Assembly: GCA_041688615.1 (NCBI GenBank)
Contig: JBDNHU010000431.1
Location: 1-22,195 of the forward strand
Origin: M30B19 sp041688615
GTDB lineage: Bacteria; Planctomycetota; Planctomycetia; Pirellulales; Pirellulaceae
Direction: 5' to 3'
DNA length: 22,195 nt
Program-made: the position numbers and the translations under genes
The notes under the pieces: model-generated
The model's input: the letters and a program-made list of their open reading frames with translations, nothing else
Database searches by the model: none
Told to the model about the DNA's origin: nothing
Shown: positions 15,316-22,195 of the stretch, piece by piece
Layout of the letters: each line of letters opens with the position of its first letter
Numbering within the stretch: the first letter of the stretch is position 1

Positions 15316-18300
15316 ATGCCAATTCGATTCCTCAATCCTCAGAAGACTTCTCAAATGATTCGCTCATTAGCGATAAACGGCTTTGGCTGTTTGGTCCAAC
15401 TGTTACTATTGATTGTATGCAATGGCTTGTTGCCAAATTCCACTCTTGCAATGCAAGACGAACCACTGAAGTTAAGTCAGCGATTGAAAGCTGAATCGGT
15501 GGCTGATCTTGCTGCGGCGGCTCGCGAAAATGGGGAGGCGGTTCGGGGGGCGATTTTATTTCCGCAACAGAAACTTGGCTGTGCCAACTGCCATGCGGTG
15601 GGCAACGACCAATTGTCTGGCCCCGATCTCTCTAAATTAACCGCGGATGCAACGGACCCATACTTGGTTGAATCATTGCTGTCACCGTCTGCTGTGATTA
15701 AAAAAGGTTTCGAAGCGTCCATCGTCTTAACCGTTGATGGACAAATCTTGAGTGGTCGAATCATCGACAATGGCCCCCAAATAATTCAACTTCGCGATCT
15801 GGCCAACTCCAGTCAACTGCTGAAAATCGACCGCTCGCAAATCGAAGAGATCAAACTTAACCCAAAATCTGGCATGCCAGACGATCTAATTGACCAACTT
15901 GAGGACCGACAAGCTTTTCTGGATTTGGTCAGTTATTTGATGCAACTGCGGGATGCGGCCGCCACGACTAATTTGTCTAAAACGCACCAAGGGACCACCC
16001 GTTTCCCAAAGTTCGAATTGACCTCACAAATGCGAGGCGACTTGTTGATCAGTGACCTGGGATGTGCGTCATGCCACACCAATACGACCGATGCCCAATA
16101 CGCTCACCAGAAAAAAAAGCATGCACCGAATCTGAACTGGAGCGGTCAGGGGCTGCACCCAGATTACATTCGCCAATTTATCTTGGATCCTTCGACAACC
16201 AAACCCGGCACTTCGATGCCCCACCTATTGAATGGAGTTGCAGTCGGTGACCGAGAGAATATCGCGACGCAGTTGACTCACTTTGTCGTTGCATTAGGGA
16301 ACGACTCAAGCTCCACCAACGATCCCGGTGCGGAGCATTTGGATTCCGAAAGCGCCCCCCCGCAAATGGTTGACGAAACCACAACTTCGATTCAGCGAGG
16401 GCAACAACTTTTTAACTCAGTTGGTTGCGTAGCATGCCACAACCCGCGTGACGCCCAAGCGATTGAACTTCCGTTACCCGATTCCGTACCTTTGGGAACG
16501 TTAGCCGCGAAATACAAATTAGAAAAGTTGGTCACCTTCCTAGAAGACCCCTTGGCGGTTAGACCGTCCGGGCGGATGCCAAATTTGAATCTAAACCATT
16601 GGGAAGCTGAAGATGTTGCCAATTTTCTGTTGCAAGCTCAAACACCAATTGCGTCCAACCCAGAATTCGAAGTCGACTTGCAGCTGGCTGCTGCCGGCAA
16701 GCGACATTTTGTTTCGCTGGGCTGTGTTGGTTGCCACGGGACAGTCCAAAAAGACCTAGCTGCCAATTCATTGCTGCCGCAAGAACAACAGGCTAATGCC
16801 CGCTCTTACCCAACAATGCAAGAGTTGAATCTGAAGCAAGGCTGTCTGTCCGGTCAACCTGGAACATGGCCAGGGTACACACTGTCGGACGCACAAAGAC
16901 AGGACATTGTGGCCGCCGTTTCACAATCGCAATCAACATTGGACACCCAGCAACAGGTCGCAATCAATTTACATCAATTGCGATGCTTGTCGTGCCACCG
17001 TCGCCAAGGGCAGGGCGGGGTGGCGGATGATCGCGATCAATATTTTGCAACACGGGATCAAAACCTGGGTCCCCAGGGCCGGATTCCACCGAACTTGACC
17101 AACGTCGGTGCAAAGTTGAACATCAAATGGCTGCAACAAGTGATAGTGGGTGGTCGTTCGATTCGTCCCTACCTCTTGACTCGAATGCCCAAGTACGGTG
17201 CCGACAATGTCGGACACTTGGTTCAACAGTTTGCCGACATTGACACGCTTTCGCCGGAATTAGAATTAGCGAACCCATCAAAACCCTACGACTTGAAGCC
17301 GCAAGACGCCAGAAATCTGGGACACCAGTTAGTGGGCAAAAAAGGACTCAACTGCATCGCATGTCATACATTTCAATTGAAACCAGCGATGACCATGCAG
17401 GGCCTGGATTTGACAGACATGGCGGAACGGCTGCAGCGTCCCTGGTTCCAACGCTATATGTTGGCCCCGCAGTCGATCAACCAAAACACAGTGATGCCTT
17501 CATTTTGGCCGGGTGGCACGTCGATTCGAAAGGACATTTTGGAGGGGAACACCGATGCGCAAATTGAGGCCGTTTGGCAATGGCTTCTTGAAGGCCGCGA
17601 AGCAAGAATGCCCGAAGGTATCAATCGTCCGCGGATGGAACTATTGGCCACTGACGAAGCGGTTATGCTTCGCCGTAGCTACCCCGGGATTGGGAAACGC
17701 GGCATCGGGGTGGGCTACCCAGCGGGAATCAATATCGCTTATGACGCCGAACAGATGCGAATGGCTATGCTTTGGCCTGGAAAGTTTATAGATCCCGCAG
17801 GCGTTTGGACAAGCCAGGGACATGGAAATGCGCAACCCTTAGCTCGCCCGATTCAATTTTCCCCCGGTCCCGATTTTGATTCCTTAGATTCACCTTGGCT
17901 AGTAGACGACAGCCGCCCGCCAAGGCACAAATTCAAGGGATATACCCTGGATGATTTGATGCGTCCAAAGTTCCTTTATCAATTTGATTCGATTCAAATC
18001 GAAGATTACTGCACAGACAATCTGATTGATTCCGAACTGATTTTACGGCGAACGCTGACCTTTTCGTCCACGACCCAACAAAGGCAACTTCGCTTCCGTA
18101 TCGCGACCGGCCAAGACATCCAGCGCCTTGATGACCAGTGGTTCCAAATCGATCAAAGCTTACTCGCTCGTGTGGTGTCCAACCTGGACGCCAAGGTCGT
18201 CAACGCGTCGGAGACAGTGGACACCGAAAACAAGAATCCGCAGGAAAAGGGAACACCAGCAGGGCAAGCGTTAATTGTTCCCTTAACGATCAGTAATGGA

Positions 18301-18345
18301 TCGACCGTTCTGGTCTTGGAATACAAACTTAGAGGTAATCGATAA
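15316..18345 (+). CDS. Exported six-heme c-type cytochrome with planctomycete heme-binding domain
   Basis: A 1009-residue periplasmic electron-transfer protein. A signal peptide (LVQLLLLIVCNGLLPNSTLA) ends near residue 45. Six CxxCH heme-attachment motifs begin at residues 89 (CANCH), 250 (CASCH), 371 (CVACH), 470 (CVGCH), 557 (CLSCH) and 680 (CIACH). Candidate axial methionines occur in 'MP' strings (TSMPHL, GRMPNL, TRMPKY, TVMPSF). The first module (about 75-215: CANCHAVG ... GPDLSKL ... DGQILSGRI) is the Planctomycete/Verrucomicrobia-type heme-binding domain normally found at the C-terminus of large dehydrogenases. After about residue 770 the C-terminal ~240 residues have no heme motif. 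The start is ATG 15316 or ATG 15355 (residue 14); the second has AGAAGA eight bases upstream, directly precedes the signal peptide and may be the true one. The stop overlaps the next start (TAATG), so the two are co-translated. Confidence 0.92.
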   Translation: MPIRFLNPQKTSQMIRSLAINGFGCLVQLLLLIVCNGLLPNSTLAMQDEPLKLSQRLKAESVADLAAAARENGEAVRGAILFPQQKLGCANCHAVGNDQLSGPDLSKLTADATDPYLVESLLSPSAVIKKGFEASIVLTVDGQILSGRIIDNGPQIIQLRDLANSSQLLKIDRSQIEEIKLNPKSGMPDDLIDQLEDRQAFLDLVSYLMQLRDAAATTNLSKTHQGTTRFPKFELTSQMRGDLLISDLGCASCHTNTTDAQYAHQKKKHAPNLNWSGQGLHPDYIRQFILDPSTTKPGTSMPHLLNGVAVGDRENIATQLTHFVVALGNDSSSTNDPGAEHLDSESAPPQMVDETTTSIQRGQQLFNSVGCVACHNPRDAQAIELPLPDSVPLGTLAAKYKLEKLVTFLEDPLAVRPSGRMPNLNLNHWEAEDVANFLLQAQTPIASNPEFEVDLQLAAAGKRHFVSLGCVGCHGTVQKDLAANSLLPQEQQANARSYPTMQELNLKQGCLSGQPGTWPGYTLSDAQRQDIVAAVSQSQSTLDTQQQVAINLHQLRCLSCHRRQGQGGVADDRDQYFATRDQNLGPQGRIPPNLTNVGAKLNIKWLQQVIVGGRSIRPYLLTRMPKYGADNVGHLVQQFADIDTLSPELELANPSKPYDLKPQDARNLGHQLVGKKGLNCIACHTFQLKPAMTMQGLDLTDMAERLQRPWFQRYMLAPQSINQNTVMPSFWPGGTSIRKDILEGNTDAQIEAVWQWLLEGREARMPEGINRPRMELLATDEAVMLRRSYPGIGKRGIGVGYPAGINIAYDAEQMRMAMLWPGKFIDPAGVWTSQGHGNAQPLARPIQFSPGPDFDSLDSPWLVDDSRPPRHKFKGYTLDDLMRPKFLYQFDSIQIEDYCTDNLIDSELILRRTLTFSSTTQQRQLRFRIATGQDIQRLDDQWFQIDQSLLARVVSNLDAKVVNASETVDTENKNPQEKGTPAGQALIVPLTISNGSTVLVLEYKLRGNR

Positions 18346-19862
18346 TGAATTTCAAGACAATTTGGTTGCTATTCGTGTTTGCGTGCTTCAATAGCGTCCT
18401 ATTGCAAACAGATTCGGCCATGGCCCAAAAACTTGGAGAATACTGGGGGACGGCTAACCAGGAGGACAAATACTATCGCATTGTTGACATCCCGATTCCG
18501 GACGATCTGGCGATGGAAGCCGGCAGTTTTGAAGTGATGCCCAATCGGCAGTTGGCTATCTCGACACGACGAGGTGATATTTTCATCGCCGACGGCGCGT
18601 TTGACGAATACCCAAGACCGACTTATCAACGTTTTGCGAGTGGACTGGACGAAGTCTTCGGAATGTCGTTCCGCAACGGTGCCTTCTATGTGACGCAGCA
18701 AACGGAAGTCACGAAGATTACCGACACCAATAACGATGGTCGCGCCGATCGATTTGACACCCTCAGTGATGTTTGGGGTTTCCGAAATTATCACGAATTC
18801 GCTTTCGGTTCCAAACCAGACGCCCAGGGCAACATTTGGGTCGCTCTCTGCCTTTCAGAATCCTACAACTCAAAAGTTCCCTTTCGGGGCTGGTGTTTGA
18901 AAATCACACCCGAAGGCGAAGCGATTCCTGTGTGCAGCGGTATTCGCAGCCCTTGCGGCATCGGTGAAAATGAACATGGAGTGATGTTTTATTCAGAAAG
19001 CCAAGGGCCCTGGAATGGTTCATGCTCGCTGAAAGTGTTGCAGCCAGGTGGCTTTATGGGACACCCGATTAGTTTCAATTGGTACGAAATTGCGGAAGAA
19101 ACATTGGGACACAATATTGGACAGGCTCCGATCCAACCCAATTCGAATTCTCGCCTATTGGATGAATGCAAACGAGTCAAAGAACTGGTGCCCTACGCCG
19201 TTGTCTTTCCCTACATTCGTATGGGTCGATCAATTTCAGGTTTTGTCGTCGATCGTACGGGCGGAAAATTTGGCCCTTTCGAAAACCAGATTTTTGTAGG
19301 TGATTTTAGTCTGGGAGTGACAATGCGAGCCACAACCGAAATGGTCAACGGAGTGTGGCAAGGTGCGTGCTACCCTTTCCGAGAAGGCTTTTCGACCGGT
19401 CTATTGGCCAATCAATTCACGCCCGACGGTGACCTAATCGTGGGTGGTACCAATCGGGGTTGGCCGGTTCGTGGGCAAAGCGAGTTTGCATTGCAGCGTC
19501 TGGACTGGACTGGAGTGGTCCCGTTTGAAATCAAGGAAATCACAGCCGCTGTCGATGGTTTCAACGTCACCTTTACGAAGCCGATCGACAAAGATTCAGG
19601 ATCGATTGCAAACAATTACCAATTGGCAACCTTCACGCATATTTATCACCAAGGCTACGGTAGTCCAGAAGTGGATCAAACTACGCCAACGGTCACCAAG
19701 GCTGAAGTTAGCGACGATGGATTGAAAGTTCGCCTTACCGTTGATGGCTTGGTGCAAGGTCACGTCCATTGTTTCGACCTTAGCAATGTGTTGTCAGCCG
19801 AGAAAGGCAATTTGGTCCATACCGAAGCTTATTACACCTTGAATGAAATACCTAGGAAGTAG
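18345..19862 (+). CDS. Exported beta-propeller 'membrane-bound dehydrogenase'-type protein
   Basis: A 505-residue exported protein. The signal peptide ends at AMAQ (residue ~28). The body reads as a glucose/sorbosone-dehydrogenase-like propeller: LAISTRRGDIFIADG, FASGLDEVFGMSFRNGAFYVTQQ, FAFGSKPDAQGNIWVAL, GIRSPCGIGENEHGVMFYSESQGP and FTPDGDLIVGGTNRGWP. DTNNDGRADRFD (127-138) is a calcium-loop pattern typical of the Pirellula/Verrucomicrobium N-terminal dehydrogenase domain. About residues 400-505 look like a separate beta-sandwich. In relatives this propeller is often followed in the same chain by HEAT repeats and a heme domain; here it stands alone and its start overlaps the stop of the six-heme cytochrome, with AGAGG nine bases upstream. 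I infer it passes electrons to that cytochrome. The substrate is unknown. Confidence 0.85.
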   Translation: MNFKTIWLLFVFACFNSVLLQTDSAMAQKLGEYWGTANQEDKYYRIVDIPIPDDLAMEAGSFEVMPNRQLAISTRRGDIFIADGAFDEYPRPTYQRFASGLDEVFGMSFRNGAFYVTQQTEVTKITDTNNDGRADRFDTLSDVWGFRNYHEFAFGSKPDAQGNIWVALCLSESYNSKVPFRGWCLKITPEGEAIPVCSGIRSPCGIGENEHGVMFYSESQGPWNGSCSLKVLQPGGFMGHPISFNWYEIAEETLGHNIGQAPIQPNSNSRLLDECKRVKELVPYAVVFPYIRMGRSISGFVVDRTGGKFGPFENQIFVGDFSLGVTMRATTEMVNGVWQGACYPFREGFSTGLLANQFTPDGDLIVGGTNRGWPVRGQSEFALQRLDWTGVVPFEIKEITAAVDGFNVTFTKPIDKDSGSIANNYQLATFTHIYHQGYGSPEVDQTTPTVTKAEVSDDGLKVRLTVDGLVQGHVHCFDLSNVLSAEKGNLVHTEAYYTLNEIPRK

Positions 19863-19874
19863 TGATCGATCTTT

Positions 19875-20369
19875 ATGGATGATGGGGACGAAACCGAAAT
19901 CTCGGCTTACCATGAAGCGGGCCATGCATTAGTGGCGGTCATCGTGGGTGCCAAAGTCTTACGAGTCACGATTGAACCCGAATGGGATGACGGCCCCCAG
20001 CGGTTCGCAGACGTGCGAATCGGCTGGCCGAATGTTCGTTTGACAAAGCAAGAGCTACTTGAGCGTGAGGTGCTGATCGCCTTGGCAGGACCAGCAGCGG
20101 AAATGATCTTTCAAGGGGAAACGCTACATCCAGGTTTCGTACCCGAATGGGCTATGGACTGGAAAACGGCTTGGCACATGGCAAAGGAATTAGTTCCAGA
20201 CGAAAAACTGCGTCTTCAGTTCTTGGAACAAACGACCCGAGAAGTTTACCACCTGCTTCGCGAAGACCAGAATTGGGCGGCGCTGGCAGCAATTGTGGAT
20301 GAACTGTTGGCTCATCAAACTTTAGAGAGCGAACAAGTTCACGACGTGGTTAGCCAATGGTTACGGTAA
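19875..20369 (+). CDS. Stand-alone M41/FtsH-peptidase-like HEAGH protein
   Basis: A 164-residue soluble protein with the zinc-metallopeptidase motif HEAGH at residues 13-17 (context AYHEAGHALVAV), the LAGPAAE helix (70-76) and an Asp at 95 (EWAMDWKTAWHMA) placed like FtsH's third zinc ligand. These match the C-terminal peptidase domain of FtsH (M41). FtsH is ~600 residues and also carries membrane helices and an AAA+ ATPase; both are absent here and no signal peptide is seen, so it is a cytoplasmic, ATPase-free form. The ATG at 19875 lies 12 nt after the dehydrogenase stop, with no clear Shine-Dalgarno, so translation may depend on the upstream gene. Its role beside two exported redox proteins is not obvious. 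Confidence 0.82.
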   Translation: MDDGDETEISAYHEAGHALVAVIVGAKVLRVTIEPEWDDGPQRFADVRIGWPNVRLTKQELLEREVLIALAGPAAEMIFQGETLHPGFVPEWAMDWKTAWHMAKELVPDEKLRLQFLEQTTREVYHLLREDQNWAALAAIVDELLAHQTLESEQVHDVVSQWLR

Positions 20370-20467
20370 AGCTGCGGTCCTTAACCAAGCCTAACAGTAC
20401 TGCCGCCGCATCCAAGAGAAACTGGCAGCCATAAGCTGGCCCCAGGCAAACCATCGTCCGGCTCAAC

Positions 20468-22003
20468 TTAGCCTAATTCAAAGAGCGAAACGGACTTACC
20501 TTGGATCGGGTCGGCAGGCTCTTCCTGCGTCTGCTGCGGCTTCTTACCAGACCAGAACTGCCTCCATTTTCCCTTGAACGATTTTGGTTTTGGCTTCGGG
20601 TAGACCGCTTGTCCGGCAAACGTCCCTTCGTTGAATGCCGTTCCCTGATAATACTGGTAATCGATTCCATGCTCTTGCATCCAGAATCCATACCGCAACG
20701 CTCCGTCGATCGGCATCGAATCCTGTGGTTGATTCAACCGCTTTGCCAATTCCAAAACTACCGGGTGCTGATGGCTTAGCGTAGAGGCGTCACCGACAAA
20801 GTCCCGTAACGGTTGATAGGTGCCAACCAAATCTTGGTAAAAACAGGGCCCCAATAGTATACTTGGTTTCTGGTAGTAAATCGCTTCGACGCCAACGCTT
20901 GAGCCGAACGTTACGCAGGTGTCCGCGTGCTCTAACAAAGCGTAACTGTCGATCGGTGATTCAGGCGTGATCACGGATAATCGACTATCAACTAAATTCA
21001 AAAATGGTTCGTACAAACTCCGCGGCGCCGTTTTCAAATTCGGATGTAGACGGACCGTCAATTTGGCTTGGGGATTTTGCAACAGCAACAAGAGGTGCTT
21101 CAATCCAGCCAATTGACTTGGATAAGGTCGCTTGTCCCAACTATCACCGATCGCCGCAAACTCGTCCTCAGACGAACAAAACAAAACCACATTATGGTGA
21201 GCATTCGACCAATCCGCTGGCAAACGATCCGCCTGCTGTTCCCGCACAAAACTCTTCCACCCTCGTTCAATTCGATTTCGCCGGTCAACAAACCACTGAT
21301 TCCCAGCAGCCATCCGAGTCTCCGGTTCTGCTTGGTCCCAAAACTGGTTCATGCGACTTAAGATGTAATCGATATCGTGAGGCAGACGATTTTTGTACAG
21401 TTGGAAACGACCGTGCGTGGACCCTCTTTCATGAATAAAGCAATCAACAGACATCCTTTGCGTCGCCCTCAAGACCGCACGCACCACAGCAAACCGCCCA
21501 TTAAAGACGTACACTCGATCAGGCTTTTCATTTTCCAATTTTTGCAACGTTGCCTGATAGACAGCCCAACTGTTCGCAATAATCTCTTGCAACCGCGGTT
21601 GATGCAATCGCAAGTCCGGTGCTGGATCGCGTAACCAAGAAACCAAACTGGACAAACTGGCATAACCAATGTCGAAATTATCAATCATCAGTGATCGAAG
21701 TTGTTCCAAAGTTTCGATCGGTTGTGAAAGTTCAGCTGGCAAAGCGAACGGTGACCGATTGGTCATCAACGGGCGGTTAGCAACGTGGTGGCTTAACAGA
21801 TCCAACCCCATCGCACGTCTGGAAACGCAACTTTCACAGACGGCTTGATTACCTGTCATATTGAAATCACACAGGGATTGCTGCCCCAAGCAGGACCAGT
21901 TCATGACCTGATCACCGGCATCCAAATGCCGCTGCAGAATTTCTAACTCGGCCTCGAAATGAGGATTAACGGTTTGATAGGGTGAAATAATCGCAATCCG
22001 CAC
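20468..22003 (-). CDS. Capsule-polysaccharide-type GT-B glycosyltransferase-like protein
   Basis: A 511-residue cytosolic protein resembling the KpsS/LipB-like capsule polysaccharide biosynthesis proteins. The N-terminus MRIAIISPYQ is a Rossmann strand. A later segment, SPIDSYALLEHADTCVTFGSSVGVEAIYYQKPSILLGPCFY (about 345-385), is the conserved C-terminal GT-B region; VRLHPNL and LFCSSEDEF are further family strings. Four cysteines at 38, 45, 56 and 59 (the last two as CESC) form a possible metal site in the first 60 residues. The C-terminal ~50 residues are basic and low-complexity (PKPKPKSFKGKWRQ). The GTG at 22003 is chosen because AGGA (22011-22014 on the complementary strand) lies seven bases upstream. 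The acceptor and sugar are unknown. It converges with the M41-like gene across 98 bp in which I see no clear terminator. Confidence 0.82.
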   Translation of the reverse strand: MRIAIISPYQTVNPHFEAELEILQRHLDAGDQVMNWSCLGQQSLCDFNMTGNQAVCESCVSRRAMGLDLLSHHVANRPLMTNRSPFALPAELSQPIETLEQLRSLMIDNFDIGYASLSSLVSWLRDPAPDLRLHQPRLQEIIANSWAVYQATLQKLENEKPDRVYVFNGRFAVVRAVLRATQRMSVDCFIHERGSTHGRFQLYKNRLPHDIDYILSRMNQFWDQAEPETRMAAGNQWFVDRRNRIERGWKSFVREQQADRLPADWSNAHHNVVLFCSSEDEFAAIGDSWDKRPYPSQLAGLKHLLLLLQNPQAKLTVRLHPNLKTAPRSLYEPFLNLVDSRLSVITPESPIDSYALLEHADTCVTFGSSVGVEAIYYQKPSILLGPCFYQDLVGTYQPLRDFVGDASTLSHQHPVVLELAKRLNQPQDSMPIDGALRYGFWMQEHGIDYQYYQGTAFNEGTFAGQAVYPKPKPKSFKGKWRQFWSGKKPQQTQEEPADPIQGKSVSLFELG

Positions 22004-22026
22004 GGCAAGTTCCTAGAGAATTTTTC

Positions 22027-22137
22027 TTCCAAAGACCAACTTCGTAGCGTTGGTCTAAAGTTTGGAGTGTCGAAGAGGTGAACCGTTATCCCATAGTGTG
22101 CCAAATCCTTCGATTGTTCCAAAGACTAATTTCTAGC
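22027..22137. repeat. Diverged ~21-bp direct repeat pair upstream of the glycosyltransferase gene
   Basis: TTCCAAAGACCAACTTCGTA (from 22027, ending GC at 22048) recurs as TTCCAAAGACTAATTTCTAG (from 22117, ending C at 22137), 90 bp apart, with about two substitutions and a one-base gap. The first copy contains the left arm of the hairpin; the second lacks the matching right arm. Confidence 0.45.
22033..22056. promoter_or_regulatory. 8-bp inverted repeat in the leader of the glycosyltransferase gene
   Basis: AGACCAAC (22033-22040) and GTTGGTCT (22049-22056) form a perfect 8-bp stem with an 8-base loop, 30 bp upstream of the GTG start of the minus-strand gene. It could be an operator dyad or an mRNA leader hairpin. 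There is no U tract on either strand, so a terminator is unlikely. Confidence 0.4.
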
Positions 22138-22195
22138 AACGCCATGCTACCGTAGAAACATGCGGCAAAATTTCCTCGAATCGCACAATACATCG

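Overview
The window looks like a chromosomal segment of a planctomycete, most likely of the Pirellulaceae type. The grounds are family-level hallmarks: a giant secreted PQQ-like propeller protein with an inserted LamG domain, a long polypeptide with six c-type heme motifs that opens with a Planctomycete/Verrucomicrobia-type heme-binding domain, a partner propeller protein of the 'putative membrane-bound dehydrogenase' type, near-balanced base composition, weak Shine-Dalgarno use and several GTG/TTG starts. The genus cannot be named from sequence alone. I see no tRNA, rRNA, insertion sequence, integrase or CRISPR array.

Region 1 (1-10902). The 3' end of a molybdate/tungstate-type ABC ATPase (plus strand, 1-233) faces a long minus-strand gene series read from 10902 down to 372. 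In transcription order this series holds: a 1447-residue exported PQQ-propeller/LamG/degenerate-Rossmann/propeller protein; a 465-residue exported protein with a C-terminal membrane anchor and no recognised family; a possible 62-residue ORF that bridges the gap to the next gene; a MacB/FtsX-like permease; its LolD/MacB-like ATPase; a membrane-anchored protein made of two tandem ModA-like substrate-binding domains; and a ModB-like permease. From the FtsX-like permease onward the genes overlap or are separated by about 10-27 nt, so they are very probably co-transcribed. The unusual point is one operon that mixes an oxyanion-importer permease and a duplicated binding protein with a LolCDE/MacB-type mechanical ABC module. 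Several short tandem repeats sit at gene ends and junctions in this operon.

Region 2 (10903-14978, plus strand). A divergent intergenic region carrying a perfect 11-bp dyad leads to a ThiF/MoeB/HesA-like E1-family protein. It keeps both CxxC zinc pairs but lacks several residues used for adenylation. A probable terminator follows, then a 937-residue protein with an N-terminal polytopic membrane half and a C-terminal LRR-like soluble half whose last ~50 residues look atypical.

Region 3 (15316-20369, plus strand). A tight three-gene unit encodes an exported six-CxxCH cytochrome, an exported beta-propeller dehydrogenase-like protein (TAATG overlap) and a small stand-alone M41/FtsH-peptidase-like HEAGH protein. 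The first two probably act together in periplasmic oxidation and electron transfer. In many relatives these modules are fused in one chain; here they are separate.

Region 4 (20468-22003, minus strand). A capsule-polysaccharide-type GT-B protein with an N-terminal four-cysteine cluster is preceded by a leader containing an 8-bp hairpin and a diverged ~21-bp direct repeat.
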